Shown here piece by piece: positions 47,352-55,203 of a DNA stretch of 59,333 nt. Where the stretch lies: positions 1-59,333 of the forward strand of contig JAFEBA010000058.1 in assembly GCA_018266105.1 (NCBI GenBank), read 5' to 3'. Source of the DNA: a bacterium. Lineage in GTDB: Bacteria > Vulcanimicrobiota > Xenobia > Xenobiales > JADMJV01. The notes below the pieces were generated by a model. It ran no database searches and was not told the DNA's origin. It was given only the letters and a program-made list of their open reading frames with translations. Every line of letters begins with the position of its first letter. The first letter of the stretch is position 1. The position numbers were made by a program, and so were the translations under genes.

Positions 47352-47810
47352 ATGCGTAACATCCTGATCTTAGTGGCCCTGCTGAGCAGCCTGGCCAGCG
47401 CCAAAGTCGTCACCGACTCGGAGAAATTTTTTTGCGTGGATGTCCCCGACGCCTGGAAGCATTCCGCCAGCAAGGATGCTCGCGGAGTGGAGGTGGTCGG
47501 CTGGAAAAACTCCAAAAACACCGGGGGACTGATCCTGACGCGGGTGGGCGCCAAAGAGAAGAGTCTGGAGGATTGGGCACGGGCCGCCGCCCGCCAGAAC
47601 CCCCAGGTGACCATTCAGGACGAAAAACTGGATGGCCAGCCGGCCAAACGCCTTGAGTTCAAAACCAACGAAGGCTACCATAACGTTCTCTGGCTCACCA
47701 AGAAAGGACAGCAGGGCGCCATGGTCACCCTGGTCTACACCGACGAATGCCCGGACGACGTCGAGAACATCAAAAAGTCGATTGTGAGCAGCTTTCATTG
47801 GAAGAAGTAG
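47352..47810 (+). CDS. Small secreted protein, PsbP-like paralog
   Basis: A 152-residue exported protein with signal peptide MRNILILVALLSSLASA. The mature domain shows KFFCVDVPDAWKHS near the start, LEDWARAAARQNP, and IKKSIVSSFHWKK at the end, the same layout as the preceding protein (final F-x-W). AGGAGG lies 6 bp before ATG 47352. The next gene probably starts at TTG 47798, inside its last codons. Binding to a ligand or stress response is possible for the fold, but nothing here shows it. Confidence 0.65.
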   Translation: MRNILILVALLSSLASAKVVTDSEKFFCVDVPDAWKHSASKDARGVEVVGWKNSKNTGGLILTRVGAKEKSLEDWARAAARQNPQVTIQDEKLDGQPAKRLEFKTNEGYHNVLWLTKKGQQGAMVTLVYTDECPDDVENIKKSIVSSFHWKK

Positions 47811-48964
47811 GTCTCGAAATCGACACGCCGGCGGCACTTGAAAGCTTGCTGGCCGGCCAGCCGACCTCTCTCAGTGGAGTCGTCTTTCAAGGGTTGAATC
47901 TGGAGCCCTACTCTCGCTCCCTGCGGGCGGCCAGTCTGCGCGGCTGCGTCTTCCTGGGTTGCCGAGTGGATACCGAGCTGGCCGGGCATCTGACGCGGGA
48001 AGGCTGCCTCTACTACCCGCCTGTGGTCAACAAGCCCTACAATCCTTTCCGCACCGGGCTTTACACGGTGGAGGAACTCTACGACACCTTCGACTGGGAG
48101 GCCACTGACCTGAACGCCAGTTACCGCAGCACCACCGACTTCAAGATCTACTCGTCTTACCGCGACCCGGACGATCACTCAGGTCGCCTGCGTCAGGTAC
48201 TGGTGGACGAGACCCTGGCCCGGCGCATCCATGATAATTCCATCAGCGACGCTCTGGACGAATTTCTGGGCAACTTTGCTCACCGCTCGGTGGTGGCCGT
48301 GATGGGCGGGCACGCGGTTGGGCGCGACCAGCCGTTGTTTGGAGAAATCGCTCGTCTCACCCGCAGCCTCAGACGGAGCGGTTATTTGCCCGCCTCCGGG
48401 GGTGGACCGGGACTGATGGAAGCCACCAATCTGGGAGCATACCTGGCTCCTTATCCAGATGAAACCCTGGAGGAGGTCCTCCACATGCTGGCTGCCGCCC
48501 CCACCTTCCACAGCGGCGGAACCTGGCTGGCTCAGGCCTGCCGAGTGCGCCAGCTCTATCCGCTCAAAGCTGGTGGGGAGAGTCTGGGTATTCCAACCTG
48601 GTTTTACGGTCACGAACCGGCCAACCCGTTTGCCTCCCACATCGCCAAGTATTTTGAAAACAGCTGGCGAGAAGAGGGCCTGCTGGCCCTGGCCCAGGGG
48701 GGAATTCTGTTCGCACCCGGCGGAGCCGGCACAGTCCAGGAAATCTTTCAGGACGCTTGTCAAAACTACTACACCACTTACTCCATCAAATCGCCCATGG
48801 TCTTTTATCCCAAGGCTTACTGGGACGGACCGGAAGCCGTCTTTCCAGTCTATCCAGTAATGCAGAAACTTGCGCAAAAAGGCGGATTCACGCACCTTCT
48901 CTCGATCACCGACGATTTACAAGAGATTGAAAAAGCGATCAGCGGAGGTTTGTCCAATTCATAA
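47798..48964 (+). CDS. LOG-family (lysine-decarboxylase-like) nucleotide-processing protein
   Basis: A ~388-residue protein with a Rossmann-like LOG domain. It contains VVAVMGGHAVGRD, LPASGGGPGLMEATNLG and the family motif FAPGGAGTVQEIFQDA (PGGxGTxxE). LOG proteins cleave ribose phosphate from nucleotide monophosphates, as in cytokinin activation. This protein is larger than the usual ~190 residues because of an extra ~150-residue N-terminal region with YYPPVVNKPYNPF, typical of the long bacterial form. TTG 47798 is the most plausible start and overlaps the previous gene by 13 bp. It precedes hemA by 24 bp. Confidence 0.82.
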   Translation: MEEVGLEIDTPAALESLLAGQPTSLSGVVFQGLNLEPYSRSLRAASLRGCVFLGCRVDTELAGHLTREGCLYYPPVVNKPYNPFRTGLYTVEELYDTFDWEATDLNASYRSTTDFKIYSSYRDPDDHSGRLRQVLVDETLARRIHDNSISDALDEFLGNFAHRSVVAVMGGHAVGRDQPLFGEIARLTRSLRRSGYLPASGGGPGLMEATNLGAYLAPYPDETLEEVLHMLAAAPTFHSGGTWLAQACRVRQLYPLKAGGESLGIPTWFYGHEPANPFASHIAKYFENSWREEGLLALAQGGILFAPGGAGTVQEIFQDACQNYYTTYSIKSPMVFYPKAYWDGPEAVFPVYPVMQKLAQKGGFTHLLSITDDLQEIEKAISGGLSNS

Positions 48965-48988
48965 CCAGGGGTAATCGCCCTCAGCATC

Positions 48989-50254
48989 ATGCCTGTCATA
49001 CTCATGGGATTCAATCAGAAAACGGCCTCGGTCGAGGTGAGGGAACGCTTCACCTACAGCGACGACCAGGTGCCGTCCGTGCTGCAACGACTTCACGGAA
49101 ACCAGGGAGTGGAAGAGATCGCTCTGATTTCAACCTGCAACCGCACCGAAGTCTACGCAGTCACCCAGGAGCCAAGTCTTTGTCGCGGCAGTTTGCTGAG
49201 CTTGTTTTCCAATGCCGAGAACAACAGCGGGCATCCGGATTTTCTCTACCTGGAGAATGACTTACAGGCAGTCAAGCATCTCTTTGAAGTTTCCAGCGGC
49301 CTGGATTCCCTGGTGCTGGGTGAGAATCAAATTCTGGGGCAGGTGCGCACCGCTTTCAGCCTGGCCCAGGAAGCCAAAACCACTGGACCGGTTTTGGAAA
49401 AACTCTTCCCCTGGGCACTGCGCGTGGGCAAGATGGCCCGGTCCCAGACCCGCATTTGCCAGGGCGCGGCCAGCGTGGCGGCGGCGGCGGTGGAGTTGTC
49501 CCAGATGATTTTCGACGACCTGAAGGGGCGGCGCGTGCTTTTGCTGGGCGCGGGGAAGATGACCCAGGCCTCGCTGGGGCTGCTGAAAAACGCGGGTGTC
49601 GAGCAAATTCGCGTGGTCAACCGCACTCTGGCCCGAGCCGAAGAGCTGGCCGCCCGCTGTGGCGGCCAGGCCAGCCCCTTTGAAGATCTGGACAAAGCCC
49701 TGGCAGACGTGGATGTGCTCATTGCTTCTACCGGTGCCCCTCACTTTGTGGTAGACAAAGCCCGCCTGGCACCGGTGATGCATCAGCGGCGAGGCCGACC
49801 CTTGCTGCTGGTGGATATCGCGGTCCCGCGCGATATTGAGCCCAGCTGTCAGGATCTGGACAACGTCTATCTTTACAACATCGACGATCTGCAGGGCGTG
49901 GTGGCCGAAAACCTCGCCCGCCGCCAAAAAGAAGTTCAGAAAGTGCTCCAGATTGTCGACGCCGAATGTCAGGAATTCTCGCGCTATCTGGATTCACGCA
50001 AGGCCAACCAGGCCATCCGAATGCTGCGCGAAAGTTTTGAAGAAGTGCGCCAGAGCGAATTGATGAAGCATCGCGGATCCCTGACTCATGAAGAAATGGA
50101 TCGCCTGGAGAGCTTCTCCAACGTGTTGCTGAACAAGTTGCTACACCACCCCATGATACAGCTCAAAAAGATGAGCGCGGCCGGCGTTCCGCCAGAAGAA
50201 CTGGAGCGGGCATTGGAAATTTTAGGCATTTTCCCTAGAGGCAAACATGAGTAG
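48989..50254 (+). CDS. hemA: Glutamyl-tRNA reductase HemA
   Basis: First committed enzyme of the C5 tetrapyrrole pathway, reducing glutamyl-tRNA to glutamate-1-semialdehyde with NADPH. The 421-residue protein has catalytic Cys50 in ISTCNRTEVYA, GLDSLVLGENQILGQVR, the NADPH-binding VLLLGAGKMTQASLGLL, and a C-terminal dimerisation helix region with LLNKLLHHPMIQLK. Length is usual. The 3' end overlaps the HemX-like gene by 8 bp. hemC and hemD lie about 2 kb further on, so haem genes are clustered here although interrupted by two other genes. Confidence 0.97.
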   Translation: MPVILMGFNQKTASVEVRERFTYSDDQVPSVLQRLHGNQGVEEIALISTCNRTEVYAVTQEPSLCRGSLLSLFSNAENNSGHPDFLYLENDLQAVKHLFEVSSGLDSLVLGENQILGQVRTAFSLAQEAKTTGPVLEKLFPWALRVGKMARSQTRICQGAASVAAAAVELSQMIFDDLKGRRVLLLGAGKMTQASLGLLKNAGVEQIRVVNRTLARAEELAARCGGQASPFEDLDKALADVDVLIASTGAPHFVVDKARLAPVMHQRRGRPLLLVDIAVPRDIEPSCQDLDNVYLYNIDDLQGVVAENLARRQKEVQKVLQIVDAECQEFSRYLDSRKANQAIRMLRESFEEVRQSELMKHRGSLTHEEMDRLESFSNVLLNKLLHHPMIQLKKMSAAGVPPEELERALEILGIFPRGKHE

Positions 50255-51026
50255 CGCACTACTGGCTTTATCCGCTCTGGGCTACTGGGCCTCAGCCATC
50301 AGCTTTCACTACAACCTGTTTCATCGCAAGCAGCGAGACTGGACCCAATGGTTGCGGATTCTGCTGGGCAGCCACGCCGTTCATACCCTGGGTCTGGTCG
50401 CCCTCACCGTGCAACTACAACATTTGCCCGTGCTGAGCATGCCGGAAGTGATGGCCGTTTTAGGCTGGGCCCTGATCGCTCTCTACGCCATTGTGGGGCG
50501 CCGCTGGAAGGTGGATGCTCTGGGCGGAATCGCGGCTCCAGCCGTGGCCGTGCTCACAACCTTTGCCACCATCACGCTCGGCCACGAAACCCCTCACAGT
50601 TACCGTGGAGTCTGGTTTGGGCTGCATGTCAGCAGCCTGGTTGCCAGCTACGCCGCCTTCTGCCTGGCCGCATTCTGCTCACTGCTGTATTTCATCCAAT
50701 CGCGCCGTCTTAAGGAGAAGAAGCTGAATACAGCTTTTCTGTTGCCCTCGCTGACCACTCTGGATCGAGTGGCCTTTCGCTTCATTATGGTGGGCTTTCC
50801 CCTGTTGGTCTTGGGAATGGTGAGCGGGACCCAGATGCCCGGCTGGCACTGGACCTGGGATCCCAAAGAGACCCTGGTAGCTGTGACCGGGGGCGTCTAC
50901 CTGCTTTACCTGCACGCTCGGGTCCTGGCTGGATGGCAAGGGCGCCGCATCAATATGATCTTGCTGGTGGCCTTTCTTTGCGTGCTGGTCAGCCTGCTGG
51001 CCCCGGGCCGTTCCCACGGTTACTAA
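50247..51026 (+). CDS. HemX/CcsA-like cytochrome c assembly membrane protein
   Basis: A 259-residue integral membrane protein with about eight hydrophobic helices. It carries a tryptophan-rich motif WHWTWDPKETLV, the WWD-type haem-handling signature of CcmC/CcsA proteins. Conserved His residues sit in GSHAVHTLGLV and WFGLHVSS. Proteins of this family next to hemA are often called HemX. They modulate HemA levels in Bacillus, while CcsA relatives export haem for cytochrome c biogenesis; the sequence does not decide. The start ATG overlaps hemA, so translation is probably coupled. Confidence 0.88.
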   Translation: MSSALLALSALGYWASAISFHYNLFHRKQRDWTQWLRILLGSHAVHTLGLVALTVQLQHLPVLSMPEVMAVLGWALIALYAIVGRRWKVDALGGIAAPAVAVLTTFATITLGHETPHSYRGVWFGLHVSSLVASYAAFCLAAFCSLLYFIQSRRLKEKKLNTAFLLPSLTTLDRVAFRFIMVGFPLLVLGMVSGTQMPGWHWTWDPKETLVAVTGGVYLLYLHARVLAGWQGRRINMILLVAFLCVLVSLLAPGRSHGY

Positions 51027-51059
51027 AGGACAGTCCCGAAAAGCAGGGAACCTTGCATT

Positions 51060-51557
51060 GTGGATTCCCGCAAAAAAATTCTGCTGGGCCTGAGCCTGGT
51101 AGCGCTCCCGCTTTGCAGTAGCGCAGCTTTAGAGTGTTACCGCTACAACCAGGCCAACCAGCTCCGAGAAGCCGGGCACAACGACGAAAGCCAGGGACGC
51201 ATCCTGGAATGCATCGCAAAGTACGAGCAGGCCATCAAAATCTATCCGTATTTTCTGGATCTCTACCCGGAGCTGGCCGAGCTTTACGACAGCACCAATG
51301 ATTTAAAAAATTCGGAGCGCTGTTGGAATGAGGCCGTGGCCAAAGCCCCAGCCGACGCCCGCTCTCAGTCGCTGATGTACCGGATGCGCGGAACCTTTTA
51401 TTTTCATCACGAGATGTTGGCCCTGGCCGAGTCCGACTTGACTCAGGCCAGTTGTCTGGACCCTAGCGATCCTCTGGCTGAGCAGTTGCTCACCAAGTGT
51501 CGCGAGAAAAAGCAGACTACTGCGCCTTCACCATCTGGCTCAAAGACATCCCGCTGA
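51060..51557 (+). CDS. TPR-containing exported protein
   Basis: A 165-residue protein. The N-terminal hydrophobic stretch (about residues 5-23) is probably a signal peptide or anchor. Helical repeats follow with TPR character: ILECIAKYEQAIKIYPYF, YPELAELYDSTNDLKNSE and LAESDLTQASCLDPSDP. TPRs mediate protein binding. GTG 51060 is the start. The 3' end overlaps the convergent short-repeat gene by 41 bp. It lies between the HemX-like and hemC genes, but no direct haem role is evident. Confidence 0.75.
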   Translation: MDSRKKILLGLSLVALPLCSSAALECYRYNQANQLREAGHNDESQGRILECIAKYEQAIKIYPYFLDLYPELAELYDSTNDLKNSERCWNEAVAKAPADARSQSLMYRMRGTFYFHHEMLALAESDLTQASCLDPSDPLAEQLLTKCREKKQTTAPSPSGSKTSR

Positions 51558-51906
51558 CTTCGCGCACCAGACCCAACGTCCAGCAGCCGGGAAAACCCGA
51601 AGCAAAGCTCTGTCCGTAGGTCTCCCGCAGGGTGGCGATCAGGGTGTCCGCACGCTTCTGACGGATGCGCCCGTCCTGGTTGCGCTGGCGGCCGTTGAGG
51701 CCGGCTTCGTGAGTGACTTCCGGTTGCTGGCGTACCAGCTGGCTCAGCGAAAGCCCCGTGATCTCACGGAGGGTAGAAAGGTGGGTGTCGCCCCTGCGGT
51801 CAGAAATCTCACCATAGGTCTTCTCCAGAGTGGAGAGATGGGTGTCGCCGCGCTTTTGGCGGAAGCGTCCGTCGAGATTGTGAGTGCGTTGGGCCTGGAT
51901 CATCAT
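51517..51906 (-). CDS. Basic protein with repeated R-x-D-T-x-L-x-T-L-R-E motif
   Basis: A ~129-residue cytoplasmic, strongly basic protein made of related short repeats. Visible copies are KRGDTHLSTLEKTYGE, RRGDTHLSTLREITGLS, KRADTLIATLRETYGQS, and a degenerate TLGLVREVSGMS. Two of them are followed by SLSQLVRQ or SLSQMVKAQ. Two copies are preceded by DGRFRQ or DGRIRQ. I know similar repeats from small uncharacterised bacterial proteins, but no function. ATG 51906 (or tandem 51903) is the start; the upstream extension covers the palindromic regulatory region. It is oriented against the surrounding haem genes, with its own promoter region shared with hemC. Confidence 0.7.
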   Translation of the reverse strand: MMIQAQRTHNLDGRFRQKRGDTHLSTLEKTYGEISDRRGDTHLSTLREITGLSLSQLVRQQPEVTHEAGLNGRQRNQDGRIRQKRADTLIATLRETYGQSFASGFPGCWTLGLVREVSGMSLSQMVKAQ

Positions 51907-51940
51907 GGTCTTGAATCTTCTTTTCTTTGTCCAAAAGTGA

Positions 51941-51958
51941 TTGTGATTTATTTCACAA
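51941..51958. promoter_or_regulatory. CRP/FNR-type palindromic operator
   Basis: The 18-bp sequence TTGTGATTTATTTCACAA is a perfect inverted repeat in its 6-bp arms and matches the E. coli CRP consensus core TGTGA-N6-TCACA. It lies 35 bp upstream of the short-repeat gene start (51906) and about 115 bp upstream of hemC, in an AT-rich divergent gap. Either gene could be controlled by a CRP/FNR-family protein. No such regulator is encoded in the window. Confidence 0.65.
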
Positions 51959-51961
51959 CCC

Positions 51962-51980
51962 AAGTGTAACGCCAACACTT
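51962..51980. promoter_or_regulatory. Second inverted repeat in the hemC upstream gap
   Basis: AAGTGT (51962-51967) and ACACTT (51975-51980) are complementary arms around a 7-bp spacer, three bases after the CRP-like palindrome. The form (GTGT-N-ACAC) is common for dimeric regulators. Its function is unknown. Confidence 0.4.
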
Positions 51981-52050
51981 AGTCATGCTTGTGAACAAAG
52001 CTTGAACATGAAGCCAGATGTTATCAAATCCACTTAGAAGGGCAGGGTCC

Positions 52051-52072
52051 GGCTGGAAACAAAGCTCCAGCT
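52051..52072 (+). promoter_or_regulatory. Small hairpin just upstream of the hemC start
   Basis: GCTGGA (52052-52057) pairs with TCCAGC (52066-52071) around an 8-base loop, with a possible outer G-T pair. The right arm ends two bases before hemC ATG 52074. hemC has no clear Shine-Dalgarno sequence, so this structure may influence initiation. It is short and could be accidental. Confidence 0.35.
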
Positions 52073-52073
52073 C

Positions 52074-52955
52074 ATGAAGCATCTCAAATTAGGCACGCGC
52101 GGCAGCGCGCTGGCCCTGACACAATCTCAGGGGGTAGCCGACTCCCTCATGGCGCGCGTGCCCGGCCTGAAAGTCGAACTGGTGATGATCAAGACCAGCG
52201 GAGACCTCAATCAGCGTGACCCGCTGGGCACCTTCGGCGGCAAGGGGGTCTTCGTCAAGGAACTGGAGCAAGCACTGCTCCAGAACGAAGTCGATTTCGC
52301 GGTGCATAGCCTGAAGGATATGCCCAGCCAGCTGCCTCCCGGACTTCGCCTTACCCCTCCCCCGGCTCGAGCCGATGCCCGCGATGCCCTGGTGGGTTCG
52401 GTCGGACTGCTCGAAGTGCCGGCTGGCCAGGTGGTAGGAACCGGTAGCCTGCGTCGCCAGGTGCAACTGCGAGTCTTGCGTCCCGACCTGGAATATCGCG
52501 ACGTGCGCGGCAATGTGCCCACCCGCGTGGAAAAATGGCGCAGCGGAGAATACCAGGGCGGCGTGGTGCTGGCCTGTGCCGGTCTGCACAGGCTGGGCCC
52601 GCAAAGCAGCGCCGCCTCCTCCGAGATTCATCCACTTTCCACGCAGGAGTGCCTCCCCTCACCCTGCCAGGGCATCCTGGGCCTGGAGTGCGCGCGCCAA
52701 GAAGTGGCGGAATGCCTGGCCGTGCTGGCTGACCCGGAAGCGCACTGGATGATGCTGGCCGAGCGAGCCTACCTGGCGGCGCTGGGCGGTGACTGCAACT
52801 TACCGGCCGGCGGCTTCGCCCGGGTGCAGGGGCAGCGTCTCAGCTTTGAGGCCGTCCTGTGGCGCGAAGACCAGCTTCGACGTGCTCATCTGGAGGGTGA
52901 CCTGGACGCCGCCGCCGAGCTGGGTCGCCAGGCGGCCGCCCAACTGCTGGGCTGA
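52074..52955 (+). CDS. hemC: Porphobilinogen deaminase HemC
   Basis: Hydroxymethylbilane synthase polymerises four porphobilinogens. The 293-residue protein begins KLGTRGSALALTQSQ, has HSLKDMPSQLPPGLRL (catalytic Asp region), GTGSLRRQVQLRVLRPDL, the conserved RGNVPTRVEK, and Cys241 in LGGDCNLPAGG, which should hold the dipyrromethane cofactor. Length is usual. Its stop overlaps the hemD start (TGATG), so the pair is translationally coupled. The upstream gap carries palindromic elements. Confidence 0.96.
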   Translation: MKHLKLGTRGSALALTQSQGVADSLMARVPGLKVELVMIKTSGDLNQRDPLGTFGGKGVFVKELEQALLQNEVDFAVHSLKDMPSQLPPGLRLTPPPARADARDALVGSVGLLEVPAGQVVGTGSLRRQVQLRVLRPDLEYRDVRGNVPTRVEKWRSGEYQGGVVLACAGLHRLGPQSSAASSEIHPLSTQECLPSPCQGILGLECARQEVAECLAVLADPEAHWMMLAERAYLAALGGDCNLPAGGFARVQGQRLSFEAVLWREDQLRRAHLEGDLDAAAELGRQAAAQLLG

Positions 52956-53968
52956 TGGAACGCTGGCAATGGTGCCAGGCGATTCAGGCCGCGGGCGGCC
53001 TGGAACCGTCCGACTGGCTCTGGTTAAGCCAACCGCGTCAGCACTATCCGCTCGACTGCGCGCTGATTCTGGAAAAGGGCTGCGGCCACCCCGAACAACT
53101 GGCGGCTCAGCTGAACGGAAGACCCTTGCGCTTGCTCAGCCAGCCCCTGACACCACGTCAGCGCTGCCAGGTCTATCCCTGTCCGATTCCGGAGGGAGAG
53201 TGGTTGCTATTGGCCGGGCCGGCGGCTGGAGCCAATGGTTGGGAAGATCGACCTCTCTACGGACAGCGCATCGCTTTGACTCGCGAGCCCTCCCAGGCTC
53301 ATAGCCTGCACAAAATTCTGGAACAACTCGGTGCCGAGGTCATCTTGTGCCCGGTCCTGCGCTTTGTAGAGCCGGACGACCCGACTCCCCTGCAGAGGGC
53401 CCTGAAACACCTGGAGAGCTATGACTGGCTGCTGTTCACCAGTCCAAACGGTGTGCGCACCTTCTTTGAGGCTTTAAATGCTCATGGTGACGCACGCCGA
53501 CTGGCCAAAGCGCGCATCGGCGTGATCGGACCGGGCACCGGGGCGGCCCTGCAGCAACGAGGACTCAGGCCCGACCTGGTGCCGGCCCGTTCTGTAGCTG
53601 AGGGTCTGCTGGAGGCGCTGAGCGAGCACCCCATGGACGGCAAGCGCGTCCTCATTCCGCGAGCTCAGGAAGCCCGTGAAGTCTTACCAGAAGAACTGGC
53701 CCGGCGAGGCGCCCTGGTAGAAGTTGCAGCCTGTTACAAAACGGTGATGCCCGAGCCTCCACCCCAACTGGCCGAGGTTGATCGGGTCGTGCTGATGTCT
53801 TCATCGGCCGCGCGCAACTTCCGCCAACTTTGCACGGGTGACCCGGAGTGCGTCTGTATCGGTCCGATCACGGCCGAAACGGCCCGCCAGCAGGGCTTTA
53901 CGCGAATCGTTCAAGCCCGGCAGTTCGACCAGGATGGGGTGGTTCAGGCCTTGTTAGCTCATTCGTAG
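52955..53968 (+). CDS. hemD: Uroporphyrinogen-III synthase HemD with N-terminal extension
   Basis: HemD cyclises hydroxymethylbilane to uroporphyrinogen III. The domain starts near residue 100 (LYGQRIALTREPSQ), with LESYDWLLFTSPNGVRTFFEAL, RIGVIGPGTGAAL, GKRVLIPRAQEAREVLPEEL, VVLMSSSAARNF and VCIGPITAETARQQGF. A normal HemD is ~250 residues; this one has 337. The first ~95 residues (with ALILEKGCGHPEQLAAQL) are of unclear origin. Fusions of HemD to an N-terminal CobA methyltransferase exist, but I see no CobA signature here. A divergent start is unlikely because ATG 52955 is coupled to hemC. Confidence 0.9.
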   Translation: MERWQWCQAIQAAGGLEPSDWLWLSQPRQHYPLDCALILEKGCGHPEQLAAQLNGRPLRLLSQPLTPRQRCQVYPCPIPEGEWLLLAGPAAGANGWEDRPLYGQRIALTREPSQAHSLHKILEQLGAEVILCPVLRFVEPDDPTPLQRALKHLESYDWLLFTSPNGVRTFFEALNAHGDARRLAKARIGVIGPGTGAALQQRGLRPDLVPARSVAEGLLEALSEHPMDGKRVLIPRAQEAREVLPEELARRGALVEVAACYKTVMPEPPPQLAEVDRVVLMSSSAARNFRQLCTGDPECVCIGPITAETARQQGFTRIVQARQFDQDGVVQALLAHS

Positions 53969-54000
53969 GGACCGGCCCAGGCACGAGCGAAAAGCCAGAG

Positions 54001-55200
54001 GTGCATTGGAAGTCAGTTCTTTCTCAGCAGGCCAGCCTGGAAGCGGCCATCAATGAATGCCTGGACCGCCTCAAGGATTTTCCAGAGCCAATTGACCTCG
54101 CCTTCGTGTTCGTGCAGTCCGCCTGGCGCAAAGATATGGAGCAAGTTTCGGGGCGCCTGCGGCGGGGGTTGAACGCCCGACTCATGCTTGGCTGCACCGG
54201 GGGTGGCGTGATCGGCGAGGGCCTGGAGGTGGAAGCCCGTCCAGCCCTGAGCGTCACTGTCGGCAATCTACCCGGTGTCGAGCTCCACGGCTTCTACCTG
54301 GAGGACGATGAACTGCCCAGCCCCGACGCCCCCCCCGAATGCTGGCGCGAGGTGATCGGGCTGCAAGGTTGGGAAGCCACACCCGCCTTCATCTTGCTGG
54401 CCGACCCTTTCGAATTCGATCTGAATGCTCTACTACGCGGACTGGACTATGCTTTTCCCAGGTCCCTGAAACTCGGCGGGTTAGCCAGCGACGCCCGCCA
54501 GCCAGGTGGCAATCGACTGATTCTGAACCAGCAACTCTACAGCCGGGGCCTGGTGGGACTGGCCCTGGGCGGCAAGCTCAAGGTCGAGTCGGTGGTGGCC
54601 CAGGGCTGTCGACCCATCGGAGAGGCTATGCGCATCACTCGCGGGGAGCGCAATGTGATTTTGGAAATGGATGGCCGGACTCCATTGCAGGTGCTGGAGA
54701 AGACCCTGGGGGAGCTTTCTCAACGCGATCGTAAGGTCGCCCAGAACTCGTTGTTCTTGGGGATTCGCACCGAACCCGAACTCAGTGTGGATGCAATTCT
54801 GAGCAACCGGCCCAAAGCTGGCGGGGATTTCCTGATTCGCAATCTGCTCAGTCTGGACCCACGCCGACAGGCTTTGACGGTCGGGGCGTTAGTGCGCACC
54901 GGACAAACTGTTCAGTTTCACCTGAGAGATGCACAGGCTTCAGCGGAAGACTTGGAGAAAATGTTGGATCGGTACCGAGAACAGGGCAAGCAACCACGAG
55001 GTGGTGTGTTGTTTTCATGTCTGGGACGGGGGGAGCATCTGTACAAGCAGGCCAATCACGATTCCGAGCAATTCCGGCGCCGCTTTCCACAAGCGGCCCT
55101 GGGGGGGTTTTTCTGCAATGGAGAAATCGGTCCGGTGGGAGACACCAGCTACCTCCATGGCTATACCTCCTGCTTCGCTTTGATTGGGCCCGAGGATTAA
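54001..55200 (+). CDS. FIST-domain sensor protein
   Basis: A ~399-residue cytoplasmic protein with FIST N and C domains, which are thought to bind small ligands such as amino acids and occur in signal-transduction proteins. N-terminal features are LAFVFVQSAWRKDM and LMLGCTGGGVIGEG; the middle has SLKLGGLASDARQPGGNRL. The C-part includes GGDFLIRNLLSLDPRRQALTVG, GGVLFSCLGRGEHLY and FPQAALGGFFCNGEIGPVG, all typical. GTG 54001 is preferred, since the open frame upstream lies within hemD. It ends 3 bp before the FHA-GGDEF gene, so both are likely translated from one mRNA. FIST protein and cyclase may form a sensory pair. Confidence 0.88.
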   Translation: MHWKSVLSQQASLEAAINECLDRLKDFPEPIDLAFVFVQSAWRKDMEQVSGRLRRGLNARLMLGCTGGGVIGEGLEVEARPALSVTVGNLPGVELHGFYLEDDELPSPDAPPECWREVIGLQGWEATPAFILLADPFEFDLNALLRGLDYAFPRSLKLGGLASDARQPGGNRLILNQQLYSRGLVGLALGGKLKVESVVAQGCRPIGEAMRITRGERNVILEMDGRTPLQVLEKTLGELSQRDRKVAQNSLFLGIRTEPELSVDAILSNRPKAGGDFLIRNLLSLDPRRQALTVGALVRTGQTVQFHLRDAQASAEDLEKMLDRYREQGKQPRGGVLFSCLGRGEHLYKQANHDSEQFRRRFPQAALGGFFCNGEIGPVGDTSYLHGYTSCFALIGPED

Positions 55201-55203
55201 CTG

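Noticed and set aside
52955..53250. HemD N-terminus as a CobA methyltransferase fusion
   Set aside because: None of the CobA motifs (for example a G-x-G-P-G-D glycine loop near the start) is present, and the region is far too short.
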